51,814 bases of DNA, from positions 132,045 to 183,858 of the forward strand of contig JADFXQ010000001.1 of assembly GCA_015233495.1 (NCBI GenBank). The letters run 5' to 3'. Source of the DNA: Candidatus Omnitrophota bacterium. Lineage in GTDB: Bacteria > Omnitrophota > Gorgyraeia > Zapsychrales > Zapsychraceae. This document shows positions 43,742-51,814 of the stretch, one piece after another. The notes under the pieces were generated by a model that was not told the DNA's origin, did no database searches, and worked only from the letters and a program-made list of their open reading frames with translations. How positions within the stretch are numbered: the stretch's first letter is position 1; each line of letters starts with the position of its first letter. The position numbers and the translations under genes are program-made.

Positions 43742-43770
43742 CATATTCAGCAGCGATAGACCACACACTT

Positions 43771-45570
43771 ATGTCAAAAGTCACAATCCTCTCTCCAGAA
43801 GTCATCAGCAAAATCGCGGCCGGCGAGGTCGTGGAGCGGCCGGCGTCTGTGGTTAAGGAACTTCTGGAAAATAGTTTAGACGCCGGCGCGGACCGTGTTG
43901 CGATCGTGTTGGAGGAAGCGGGGAAAAAATTGATCCGTGTCGAAGACAATGGCTGCGGGATTGATCCCGGGGATTTGGACCGATTGTTCCACCGTCACGC
44001 GACCAGCAAAATCCAGACCGCGGATGATCTATTTGACATTCACTCGCTCGGCTTCCGCGGCGAAGCGCTTTACAGCATCGCGGCGGTCGGCGACGTGACC
44101 TTGCAGACCAAGACCGCGGATTCCGATTCCGGCTGGCTCGTCCATACCCGCGGCAGTGAGCGACTCGCGAAAAAACCCTGCAATTTCGCCGGGACCGGAA
44201 CGATCATGTCCGTCCAGGAATTGTTTTTCAACACGCCGGCCCGGAAAAAATTTCTGAAAGCCGACACAGCGGAATTGAATCAAATTTTGCATATCTTCAT
44301 TCCCTACGCGATTAGCCGGCCCGGGTGCCGGATGAAACTCGACCATAACGGCCGGACTCTTTATGATCTGGCGCCGGCCGACAATTTGCCGGCCCGCCTG
44401 GCGGAAGTGCTCAACATCGAACGAAAAAATCTGTTACACAACCATCACTATTTCGGCGACACAAAAACCGACATCGAGCTCATCTTAGGCGACATTAACC
44501 TGGCCCGTCCCCGGCGTGATATGCAGTATATTTTCGTAAACGGCCGGCCCGTGCAAAACAAGGCTATCACCTTTCACGTCAATCAAGTCTATCGCCTGCT
44601 GCTTCCCGGCGAAGTCGCGCCCGTGTTCGCAATTTTGATCAACCTGCCGCCGGAGGACGTTGACACCAATATCCATCCGACCAAACGGGAAGTCAAAATC
44701 AAAAACGAAAGCGCGTTGGGCGGCTTGCTGAAAAGTTTTTGTGAACAGGTTTTGATGACTGGAAGCAAGGCCAAATCCGTAATTTTCGAATCACCCGCGG
44801 CGGCTCCGACACCGGACAGCCCTCGACTCTACGAAACAATAGACGGAAAGCCGACAGACGCGCCCGAAGTGCGCGAAGACACGGCGGTTTATCGGGCCAC
44901 GACCCCGACCACGGAATATTCTTATCCCAGGACCCGCGACGCGGCCCAGGAACAAGCCGAATTTTTTACTGCCTTAAGCGAAAAAACCGCAGCCGCGTCT
45001 TCCGGAAATTTGCACGAAACACTCCAAGCCGGACATTATCTCGGCGCGTTTCAAAACAAATATCTGATCTTCGCGTCCGGAGAAAGTTTATTGTTCGTCG
45101 ACCAACACGCGGCCCAGGAACGCATCCTCTTCGAACAACTGATCACGCAGATGCACAAAGGCCAAATCGAAGTGCAGCAATTGCTCACTCCGATCTTGGT
45201 CAAATTGTCGCAGCCGGAAATTTTATTATGGGAAGATGCGCAGAAAATTTTGGAAGAATTGGGATTTTCCACGACTCTGTTCGACAATGAAACCGTAGGA
45301 GTGCACAGTTGTCCGGTTTTGCTCAAAAACGCCGACCAAGTCGTGCGTGAACTCTTGGCCGGCGGCACCCTGGCCCGCGTCGACCACGAAACATTAGCCC
45401 GCCGCGCCTGCCGCGCCTCGGTCATGACCGGCGAACGCCTGACTCCCGAACAAACCGTTTACCAGCGCGGCCAGCTTTTAGCCTGCCTCAACCCCTTCAC
45501 CTGCCCCCACGGCCGCCCCACTGTAGTCGAGCTAACCATAACGGAATTAGATAAATACTTCCTGCGCTAA
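43771..45570 (+). CDS. mutL: DNA mismatch repair protein MutL with endonuclease-type C-terminal motif
   Basis: 599 residues. N-terminal GHKL ATPase: KIAAGEVVERPASVVKELLENSLDAG (motif I), VEDNGCGI, FHRHATSKI, SLGFRGEALYSIAAV. The segment RPVQNKAITFH and PTKREVKI belongs to the S5-like domain. After a low-complexity linker (about 345-415), the dimerisation domain contains FVDQHAAQERILFE, matching the DQHA(X)2E(X)4E metal site of MutL endonucleases, plus CRASVMTGERLTPEQ and the CPHGRPT zinc-binding motif at the end. It should therefore nick DNA itself, as in bacteria without MutH. Start at 43771 (MSKVTILSPEV) has no clear ribosome site. Confidence 0.96.
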   Translation: MSKVTILSPEVISKIAAGEVVERPASVVKELLENSLDAGADRVAIVLEEAGKKLIRVEDNGCGIDPGDLDRLFHRHATSKIQTADDLFDIHSLGFRGEALYSIAAVGDVTLQTKTADSDSGWLVHTRGSERLAKKPCNFAGTGTIMSVQELFFNTPARKKFLKADTAELNQILHIFIPYAISRPGCRMKLDHNGRTLYDLAPADNLPARLAEVLNIERKNLLHNHHYFGDTKTDIELILGDINLARPRRDMQYIFVNGRPVQNKAITFHVNQVYRLLLPGEVAPVFAILINLPPEDVDTNIHPTKREVKIKNESALGGLLKSFCEQVLMTGSKAKSVIFESPAAAPTPDSPRLYETIDGKPTDAPEVREDTAVYRATTPTTEYSYPRTRDAAQEQAEFFTALSEKTAAASSGNLHETLQAGHYLGAFQNKYLIFASGESLLFVDQHAAQERILFEQLITQMHKGQIEVQQLLTPILVKLSQPEILLWEDAQKILEELGFSTTLFDNETVGVHSCPVLLKNADQVVRELLAGGTLARVDHETLARRACRASVMTGERLTPEQTVYQRGQLLACLNPFTCPHGRPTVVELTITELDKYFLR

Positions 45571-45637
45571 CCTTAGCAGATCCGGGATCTACCACGGTCA
45601 CTGCGGCCTTTTTTTGAGCAGGCTGAATGTTTAAGCC

Positions 45638-45671
45638 GTACTCGGAAAAAGTCGTGACTTTTTCCGAGTAC
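45638..45671. repeat. Long near-palindrome downstream of mutL
   Basis: GTACTCGGAAAAAGTC (45638-45653) is exactly complementary to 45656-45671, around a 2-base loop, with one more C-G pair outside. It sits in the 181-bp mutL-brnT gap. Without a T run it is not a clear terminator; a protein site or remnant of a mobile palindrome is possible. The rest of this gap holds AGATCC/GGATCT and TTTGCA direct repeats but no gene. Confidence 0.6.
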
Positions 45672-45713
45672 GCCGTGAGCCACCATCTTTGCAATCTTTG
45701 CAAACCAGATCTA

Positions 45714-45751
45714 TTGACAGGGTATCATAAAAATGGTATATTTTTTATACC
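45714..45751 (+). promoter_or_regulatory. Promoter with overlapping operator of brnTA
   Basis: Perfect TTGACA (45714-45719), 17-base spacer, TATATT (45737-45742). A perfect inverted repeat GGTATA-TTTTT-TATACC (45735-45751) covers the -10 and runs to the start codon. GGTATC at 45721 may be a second half-site. Autorepression by the antitoxin is the likely use. The ATG at 45752 would be almost leaderless. Confidence 0.75.
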
Positions 45752-46015
45752 ATGAAAGAGTTCGAATATGATCATCAAAAAAGTTTATCCAATTTGAAGA
45801 AACACGGAATAAACTTTGAGGAAGCTCAAAGGCTTTGGGATGACCCGGATTTGGTCGAGATCCCGGCCCGGCTGGAGGATGAGCCGCGATTCCTGATAAT
45901 CGGAAAACTAAATGGGAAAACGTGGGTCGGGGTCATTACTTATCGGCGTGATCGGATTCGGATTATATCCGTTCGACGTGCCAGCCCCATCGAGGAGGCA
46001 TTTTATGAAAGCTAA
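45752..46015 (+). CDS. brnT: BrnT-family toxin (DUF497)
   Basis: 87-residue RelE-like ribonuclease toxin of the BrnT family. The consensus runs through the whole protein: FEYDHQKSLSNLKKHGINFEEA at 4-25, LWDDPD, RFLIIGKLNGKTWVGVITYR near 46-66 and RIRIISVRRASPIEEAFYES at the end. BrnT cleaves mRNA and is neutralised by BrnA. The gene sits directly behind a promoter/operator and overlaps the antitoxin gene by 11 bp, with the toxin first, the usual BrnTA order. Confidence 0.93.
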   Translation: MKEFEYDHQKSLSNLKKHGINFEEAQRLWDDPDLVEIPARLEDEPRFLIIGKLNGKTWVGVITYRRDRIRIISVRRASPIEEAFYES

Positions 46016-46238
46016 ACAATTCGACGCCCTGTTCGATGCGGGGAAAGACGTGACAAGGTATTTGGATTTGGCGAAAGCGCGGCGCGGCGGCCAGGAAATC
46101 AAACGCGTTAATGTGGATTTTCCCGTCTGGATGCTCAACTCGCTCGATCGGGAAGCCGGTCGTCTCGGCATTACGCGGCAGGCAGTCATCAAAGTTTTAG
46201 TCGCTGAACATTTTCATGCCGCGATGCAAAAGAATTAA
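46005..46238 (+). CDS. brnA: BrnA-type ribbon-helix-helix antitoxin
   Basis: 77 residues: MKAKQFDALFDAGKDVTRYLDLAKARR at the start (toxin-binding arm in this group), then the RHH-type segment KRVNVDFPVWMLNSLDREAGRLGITRQAVIKVLVAEHF. ATG at 46005 follows GAGGAGG and overlaps the end of brnT (ATGAAAGCTAA). Partner of BrnT and presumed repressor of the operator at 45735-45751. The gene is convergent with the large SNF2 gene, 50 bp away. Confidence 0.9.
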   Translation: MKAKQFDALFDAGKDVTRYLDLAKARRGGQEIKRVNVDFPVWMLNSLDREAGRLGITRQAVIKVLVAEHFHAAMQKN

Positions 46239-46288
46239 CTTGGAAATACGACGGAAATCCGAAGAAGATCCGAAATTTTTCCGGCGGC

Positions 46289-49200
46289 TTACCGCAAAAT
46301 ACCCAGATACTCAATGAGCACCTCGGTCGGATTCGGCGGACCCCAAAACAAACCGGCAACCGCCCGATTGCCCCGGAAAGGGTTTCCGACGTCCAACCTT
46401 GCCAACACAACCCGTCCCCAAAAGAAAAACACCAAAACAACCGCCACAAACTTCATCCTCCGCCGCGGCTTTTGCGTCCGCACCGGCGTGGATGAGGATT
46501 GCACTGTCGACCCGTATGGAGAGGCACCGGTCGGATTGTCTGATAAAGAGCCGTCGGCGTCGCCGCTCAAAGTAAGAACGTCGTTCTCGGTAATTCGCGC
46601 AATGTTTTTTTCCTCCAGGACCATTTGAATGGCCATCGCCCGTTCTTTTTTATAAGGCATTTTTAATTTTTCAAAAACCATTTTGACTTGCCGGGCCACC
46701 GCGTTATCGTTTGTCTCAATATCAGCCTTGATCCGCTCCAACATGGCCCGGCTGCTCAACGCTGTTGTTTCAGGCGATAACCCGCGAACTTGCTCCCCGG
46801 CTTTTGCTTGCAGAAGCGTCCATTGATCATGGCTCACTTGATCTTGGCAAGACGCGACGCCTTTCAAGATTGCCTCAATTTCTTCCGGCGTGCGGCACTT
46901 TGCCAGCGCTTTGATCGCCGCAACAACTCTTTTCCGGGGCGGCGCTTCTGTTGGTTCACCGATTTCCGCGGCCGGATGCTCCTCCCCCGCTGCTGATCCT
47001 TTACCGTGTTTTTTCTTTTTTCCGTGTTTTATCTCCACAGCGCCATAATCATCGCTGGCGCCCGAAATGGCCACTGTCTCTTCGTCGACTTTCAAATCCT
47101 CTTCTTCGTCATCCACAACGGGCATCCACCCATCCACCGCGGCGGTTTCAAGACCGGTCTCGTCTTCCTCACCCGGGGCCGGCGTTGGCTCCCGGCGAGT
47201 TTTGAAAATTTCTTCCGCGGCGAGCAGTTCCGCTTCGCTGACCCCGCTGATCCGCGCTAATATACCCAACATCATCTGTATGTGATCGTTCGCCAAATCA
47301 TGTCCTTTAATCACGAACCAATGCGCGATTTCGCTTAACCGCGACACGAAGACCATGTCTTCTTCAATGGTTCGGGCCGCTAAAATCCGATACACGTGGA
47401 CCGGCCGGGTCTGCCCGATCCGATGAACGCGGAACATCGCTTGTAAAAATTCCTGGAACGTCCACGGGATATCGACAAAAAGTACGTGATTCGCGGCCTG
47501 AATATTCAGCGATTCGCCGCCCGTGCCCAATGTCACAATCAAAACTCCTCTCCCGGAAAAAGCGTTAAATCGGCTTAATTTTTCCTGCCGCTCCGCCGCG
47601 CTGTCACTGCCGGAAATCATGACACACGCTTCGGGATAATCCCGGGCTAATACCGCGTGAAGATATCGCGCCACTCCTACATACCGCGTGAAAACCAGCG
47701 ATTTTTCTTCCTGGTCCGCGGCGCGGCCGACAATCTCACCGACCTTGTTGTATTTCGCGTTTTGCGCCATGTCCATATCCGGATCTTCCTCGCCCGCGGT
47801 GGCCAACCCGACGCTGATCGCGGCCTGACGCAACTTTTCCATTTTCATGAGCATCACAATCCACGGGGTCAGCCCAAGCCTGCCCCGCACCCAGAGATGA
47901 AATTGATCGCGTGTTTCGTCATAAAACCGTCGATGTTCTTCCGGCAGATCAACATACTCGTTATGAATTTCGACCGGCGGCAGATCACCGGCCACGTCAA
48001 TTTTCAACCGCGCCAACATAAACGGGGATATATCTCGTTGAAACGCGAACGGGTCGCGGCAACTTTGCTTAAACGCACCCAAGGACGGAAACAATTCCGG
48101 GGTCAACCAATGAAACAGATAATACAATTTTTTCAGCCGCCGTCCGACCAAAGGCGTCGCGGTCAGCAACAATTGATGTTCCGCTTGAAAATCCATGACC
48201 GCGTTTGTCTGTAACGTATCGTTGCGGATCCGGTGGGCCTCGTCGACAATGATAAAATCGAAAGGAATGGCTTTCAATTGCGCCCGCAAGCCGGAATTGT
48301 CCGAGCGCAAGGCTTCATAATTGACGACCACAAACGTCGCCGCAGCCAGATCTTCCCTCGACGAGTCTTTTCCCCAGACCCAAACCGCGCCCGGTTCTAC
48401 GTCGAGCGAATCGCGAATCTCGATCTCCCACCATTCCATGGCGCTTTTCGGACACACCACCATAATTTTCGGCATTCTGTCCGTCCGGCAATTGACCGCC
48501 GCCGCGATCGCGGTCAATGTTTTCCCAGTGCCGCATTCATCGGCCAATAAAAACTTTTTCCGTTCCAATATTCTTTGAACCGCTGCCAATTGAAACAGCC
48601 GCAGAAGTTTTTTCAAAGGCCGATGCAACCGATAACTTCCCAAAGATTTAAAATACCGGCTGACGTTTGCGTAAGCCAAACGCAACAATGGCGCGTTGCT
48701 CTCATCCGCGGCTTCCTGATCCAAATCCGCGGTCAATTCCGCCAAAGTGCAATCCGCTAACAGCGCGTAAGTGCGTTCGATCAACACCGCGGTGAACCAC
48801 TCCACATCGCTGGTCTGAAACGGCAATTTTTCGCCGAGGTCGCGGTTTCTTTGCCAAAATTCACCCCGCGGCAAAGGCGCAGTCACCAAGGCCTGTTCTT
48901 CTTCCGTGAGCGTCACCAATCTTCTCAACAGCGCGTCTTGCGTCGCCACACTCCGGATACAAAATACCTTTGCCAAAACCGTGTATCCATGAACCAACCC
49001 ATAAGTCCGAACAACACTGCGAATCATATCCGAGTTCAACTCCATGCCCAATTCTTCCTGCTCAACCAGGGCAAAGGCATCAGGGTCAACCCTATGCAAA
49101 ATGATTCCCTCGGCGTCGCAGACCGCCAGCGGCCGGCCGTTATGAAACACAGCGGTCAAGTCCTGGCGTCCGGCCAACTCCGGTTTATTTTGCACAAATC

Positions 49201-51814
49201 GGCCGTGCGCAACCATCACGCCGCCGGTTTCGTCGGCACGGACATTGGCGAACGCGCCATTCGGCGCATATGTGACAAGTTCCGAACGCGGCCCCTCGCC
49301 TGCCGCGAAAATATATCCCTCCGGCACAAACCGGCCGCCGCGCAAATGCGCGAACGCGTAAAACGCGTTTCGCGCTTGCGGCGTGTTTTCCCAGATCAGA
49401 CAGCCGCCCGCGTCATAAACATACATGAACATCCCGTTACGGCGAACCGCAGTCAAACCGTTCATCCCGCCTAAGGACTCAAGCTGGAATATGCGATCAC
49501 AAATTTTTAACTCCCCCTGCGGGGCAGTATTGACATTGATCACCACGCAGTCCGGATGCCGGGTCAAAACCCGGCGCGATACTCCTTCCGGTGAAGCCCA
49601 TACCAATTCCCCGCCGGATAATTTGCCGTTTTCCATAACACCGCCGACATAGACCGCGCGCATTGTCAAATTCTCCGCCGCCGCCGGGTCAAACCAAATG
49701 ATCTGTCCCTCTTTGTCATAAATCCGGACAATCACGCCGGCTTTGCGTTCCATAGTGACATCTTGGGCCAGCTCATATCCTTGTCTCTGCTTCCAGAACA
49801 ATCGCCCCAAAATAAACAATCCTCCTTCTTTGGTCAACTCCACGTTGCAAATCAACGCGTCCGGATAAAGTTTAAGATCCTCTTCGCTCAATCGGGCAGG
49901 AAACGCGCCGACATATTCACCGCCGACGCGCTTGCCTTCCACAATGGCCGCGTTGACATACACCGCGTTGGCGGATTGATCCGTAGGCTTGGCATAAACT
50001 TCCTCTCCCTCCGCAGTCACGACCTTCACATATTCCCCGGCCGATTTAAGGATGACAACTGATCTGCCGATCCACGGAAGTTGATATTGCAAAATCGATT
50101 CCCCGCCGATATGCAAAGCCCCGGCCGCGCCTTTAATCCCATAGCCAAAAGCAGCGAAATTGGCGCAATGTCCCAGCGCCTCCCGTCCCGGCCCCTTGGT
50201 CGCGCTGATATAGGGAACCAGAGTCCCGCTGATGAGTTTATAGCCGCGGTTAAAAACCGCGTCGCGATAGACTTGTTGCGGACGGACAACCAATTTGTCC
50301 CGGTTGCGGCGCTCGCTTTCTTGGGCGCATTCCAACCCAAAAAAATCCAGCATCGGCGCGTCAAGAACAAACAACCGGCATTCCGCGTCCGCCTGATAAA
50401 AGTCATGCGGCACCCAATACAAAAACGGAATCAAAGCGTCCATGCTGTTATGCCCTTCAGGTTTTTCATAACACAAAACCAGGAGCCGGCGGCATTCCGG
50501 TCTTTGTTTGCGCAAATTCCGCAAAAAATAAAAGGCCTTTCCGTCCAGCGGTTCCCGGCGGGCATATTCAATCCGCGCCGCGTCGAAAGCCACAGCCGTC
50601 TCCTCCATAGTCGCGGTCGATATCCCCCGGACTGAGCGGCTTTCATTCGCAACAACCCTCAGCCCGTAAAAAATAAACCCGCCATAAACAAGAACCGTTT
50701 CTTGAGGCCAGTCACTCAAACCAGCGGACAGACTGCGCGGCAGACTCAAATCTATTGTTTCTTTGGCGTTCGCGGGATCGAACGGGACAGAAGCCGGCAA
50801 ACTTCCCTTCGAGCTTCGGCGCTGTGCCTCCAGCATCTTATTAATCATCTCAAAAGGAAGAACCGGACTGGAACAATTCTGACCCGCGATGAAACGTTCC
50901 ATCTGACCAACCACAACATTGACACCGGACGTATTAATGATGCCCACATAGGCCAAAAATTTCCCGGTTTTCAAAGAACGAAAATCCAAACCACTCTGTT
51001 CTTCATAGACATGAGAAAAAACACCCAAATTTTGCATGCCGGCCACAAACGCGCCGCCTTGTGTACTGACGTCGATATAATATACGGATGTGACGCCAAA
51101 ATGTTGGATCAGCAAAACATGAATCAAAGCCATCAATTTTTTACGCCGATAATCCCTATGGGTGTGTTGGAATTTGATATATAAAACGTCCCCCCTCACG
51201 CGATATTCTACCCGCGCCAAAGGAGACAGTTGACCCGGCATTTTAATGATCAAATGATTTTCGAAATCGAAATTCTTAGCCACAACCTCAATCACATTAA
51301 CCCCATGGACCCTGCCCCATATGTCCAATCCCGGCCGCAGCGTTGCCGATAAAGTCGACTCCGCCGGCGATGCGGCGAGATAAATCCCCGGATCTGTCAT
51401 GAGAAGGCTGTTCAACTTTTTAACCATAAGTTGATAATATATGTCCCCATTAAGCATCAAAACAAATACGTCTGCCGCCTTGGTTACAAAATCCTCCCAG
51501 TATGTTCCGGAGACCTTAAAATACGCCTTTCGTTCTCTCAACAGTTGGAGCATGACGCGCTCGCTGTCATATCCGGCATGACGAAGATCGATCCAAGTTG
51601 CTTTGTCCCGCGGATTTTCGGAACTCAGCAACACCGACAATTCCAAGTCAAACCACTTTGCAACCAAATCACTGGGCTCGCCAAGAAACCTATTGAAATC
51701 AAACCCCGTTGTCCCCCGGGGAATGGATATATCAACTGATCTATCAATCGTTACGCGCGGGCGAACAATTTCCGTTTGCTCCCATAGGGATAAGCAGTCC
51801 CGGATCATGCCAAT
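46289..51814 (-). CDS. Very large SNF2-helicase protein with tandem repeats and C-terminal membrane segment (5' end outside window)
   Basis: At least 1841 residues; the frame stays open at the window edge, and the in-window ATG at 51808 may be internal. Residue numbers count from it. Residues 1-480: no known family, except a GNAT-like stretch near 195-260 (YRRKKLMALIHVLLIQHFGV). Residues about 515-900: four or five repeats of about 100 residues (VRIYDKEGQIIWF, AVYVGGVMENGKLSGGE pattern). Residues about 1065-1530: SNF2 ATPase with Walker A LLADECGTGKT near 1089, IIVDEAHR near 1189, LLLTATPL, and helicase C motifs TLGTGGESLNI and FRVHRIGQTRPVHVYRI near 1463. Then an acidic linker, lysine patches, coiled-coil-like stretches and, near 1784-1802, a hydrophobic helix (FVAVVLVFFFWG). 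Convergent with brnA. Function unknown; DNA- or chromatin-like remodelling activity at the envelope is inferred from domains only. Confidence 0.9.
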   Translation of the reverse strand: MGMIRDCLSLWEQTEIVRPRVTIDRSVDISIPRGTTGFDFNRFLGEPSDLVAKWFDLELSVLLSSENPRDKATWIDLRHAGYDSERVMLQLLRERKAYFKVSGTYWEDFVTKAADVFVLMLNGDIYYQLMVKKLNSLLMTDPGIYLAASPAESTLSATLRPGLDIWGRVHGVNVIEVVAKNFDFENHLIIKMPGQLSPLARVEYRVRGDVLYIKFQHTHRDYRRKKLMALIHVLLIQHFGVTSVYYIDVSTQGGAFVAGMQNLGVFSHVYEEQSGLDFRSLKTGKFLAYVGIINTSGVNVVVGQMERFIAGQNCSSPVLPFEMINKMLEAQRRSSKGSLPASVPFDPANAKETIDLSLPRSLSAGLSDWPQETVLVYGGFIFYGLRVVANESRSVRGISTATMEETAVAFDAARIEYARREPLDGKAFYFLRNLRKQRPECRRLLVLCYEKPEGHNSMDALIPFLYWVPHDFYQADAECRLFVLDAPMLDFFGLECAQESERRNRDKLVVRPQQVYRDAVFNRGYKLISGTLVPYISATKGPGREALGHCANFAAFGYGIKGAAGALHIGGESILQYQLPWIGRSVVILKSAGEYVKVVTAEGEEVYAKPTDQSANAVYVNAAIVEGKRVGGEYVGAFPARLSEEDLKLYPDALICNVELTKEGGLFILGRLFWKQRQGYELAQDVTMERKAGVIVRIYDKEGQIIWFDPAAAENLTMRAVYVGGVMENGKLSGGELVWASPEGVSRRVLTRHPDCVVINVNTAPQGELKICDRIFQLESLGGMNGLTAVRRNGMFMYVYDAGGCLIWENTPQARNAFYAFAHLRGGRFVPEGYIFAAGEGPRSELVTYAPNGAFANVRADETGGVMVAHGRFVQNKPELAGRQDLTAVFHNGRPLAVCDAEGIILHRVDPDAFALVEQEELGMELNSDMIRSVVRTYGLVHGYTVLAKVFCIRSVATQDALLRRLVTLTEEEQALVTAPLPRGEFWQRNRDLGEKLPFQTSDVEWFTAVLIERTYALLADCTLAELTADLDQEAADESNAPLLRLAYANVSRYFKSLGSYRLHRPLKKLLRLFQLAAVQRILERKKFLLADECGTGKTLTAIAAAVNCRTDRMPKIMVVCPKSAMEWWEIEIRDSLDVEPGAVWVWGKDSSREDLAAATFVVVNYEALRSDNSGLRAQLKAIPFDFIIVDEAHRIRNDTLQTNAVMDFQAEHQLLLTATPLVGRRLKKLYYLFHWLTPELFPSLGAFKQSCRDPFAFQRDISPFMLARLKIDVAGDLPPVEIHNEYVDLPEEHRRFYDETRDQFHLWVRGRLGLTPWIVMLMKMEKLRQAAISVGLATAGEEDPDMDMAQNAKYNKVGEIVGRAADQEEKSLVFTRYVGVARYLHAVLARDYPEACVMISGSDSAAERQEKLSRFNAFSGRGVLIVTLGTGGESLNIQAANHVLFVDIPWTFQEFLQAMFRVHRIGQTRPVHVYRILAARTIEEDMVFVSRLSEIAHWFVIKGHDLANDHIQMMLGILARISGVSEAELLAAEEIFKTRREPTPAPGEEDETGLETAAVDGWMPVVDDEEEDLKVDEETVAISGASDDYGAVEIKHGKKKKHGKGSAAGEEHPAAEIGEPTEAPPRKRVVAAIKALAKCRTPEEIEAILKGVASCQDQVSHDQWTLLQAKAGEQVRGLSPETTALSSRAMLERIKADIETNDNAVARQVKMVFEKLKMPYKKERAMAIQMVLEEKNIARITENDVLTLSGDADGSLSDNPTGASPYGSTVQSSSTPVRTQKPRRRMKFVAVVLVFFFWGRVVLARLDVGNPFRGNRAVAGLFWGPPNPTEVLIEYLGILR

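Noticed and set aside
46405-46459. Separate small membrane-protein gene at the end of the SNF2 ORF (MKFVAVVLVFFFWG)
   Set aside because: The internal ATG has GGAGG directly abutting it with no spacing, and the frame is continuous with the large ORF, so it is read as a C-terminal membrane segment.

Overview
The window looks like chromosomal DNA of an uncultured Gram-negative bacterium. LPS/O-antigen type genes, prepilins, a chemoreceptor, an L,D-transpeptidase and full purine and biotin gene sets point to a diderm with a free-living metabolism. Several multidomain fusions (Sua5-phosphatase, PurS-PurS-PurL, BioD-BioA, GT2-GT9) and a very large SNF2 protein open at the window edge would fit a candidate phylum of the PVC neighbourhood such as Omnitrophota. 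That placement is my inference; no rRNA or phylum marker is present. Neither tRNA encodes its CCA end.

Layout. (1) 1-12.3 kb, all minus strand: a purine biosynthesis cluster read purB-purC, terminator, purL-LOG-purQ, a 257-bp structured element, purM-purD, a small inverted repeat, purE, then the Sua5/arginine-phosphatase-like fusion, rpiB and glyA. The last block mirrors the Bacillus ywlC-ywlE-ywlF-glyA order. (2) 12.6-18.2 kb: a secreted DUF2059 protein, a polyprenyl diphosphate synthase, hemW, two lysine-rich mini-proteins, an anchored Ala/Pro-rich protein and pgi. (3) 18.3-24.1 kb: biotin cluster birA-bioF-bioH-bioC-bioDA. (4) 24.2-24.6 kb: tRNA-Ala(GGC) and tRNA-Leu(CAA). (5) 24.6-32.4 kb: a PAS histidine kinase, response regulator and chemoreceptor operon, preceded by rlmN, accA, a LysM/L,D-transpeptidase and a DUF212 protein. 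(6) 32.6-41 kb: comM on plus, then a minus-strand surface-glycan cluster (GT2-GT9 fusion, O-antigen ligase, two GT-C membrane transferases) headed by two prepilins. (7) 41-46.2 kb, plus strand: mutS, a tiny overlapping ORF, mutL and a brnTA toxin-antitoxin pair. (8) 46.3-51.8 kb, minus strand: at least 1841 residues of a protein with about 100-residue tandem repeats, an SNF2 helicase and a C-terminal membrane segment.

How the parts fit: the purine genes cover most steps from PRA to AMP (purF, purN/purT, purK and purH/guaAB are not here). The biotin genes make pimeloyl-ACP-derived dethiobiotin (bioB not here), which BirA would attach to acetyl-CoA carboxylase, whose alpha subunit gene accA lies 6 kb away. 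Several first genes of transcription units (birA, the PAS kinase, mutS, brnT) have promoter-like boxes ending only a few bases before the start codon and no Shine-Dalgarno, suggesting leaderless transcripts, while internal operon genes carry clear ribosome sites.

The most unusual items are the SNF2/repeat protein, the 257-bp three-helix inverted-repeat element between purQ and purM, two intergenic elements built from 7-bp tandem units facing each other, and the pair of lysine-rich mini-proteins, one of which also appears as an internal-start product of a larger gene.
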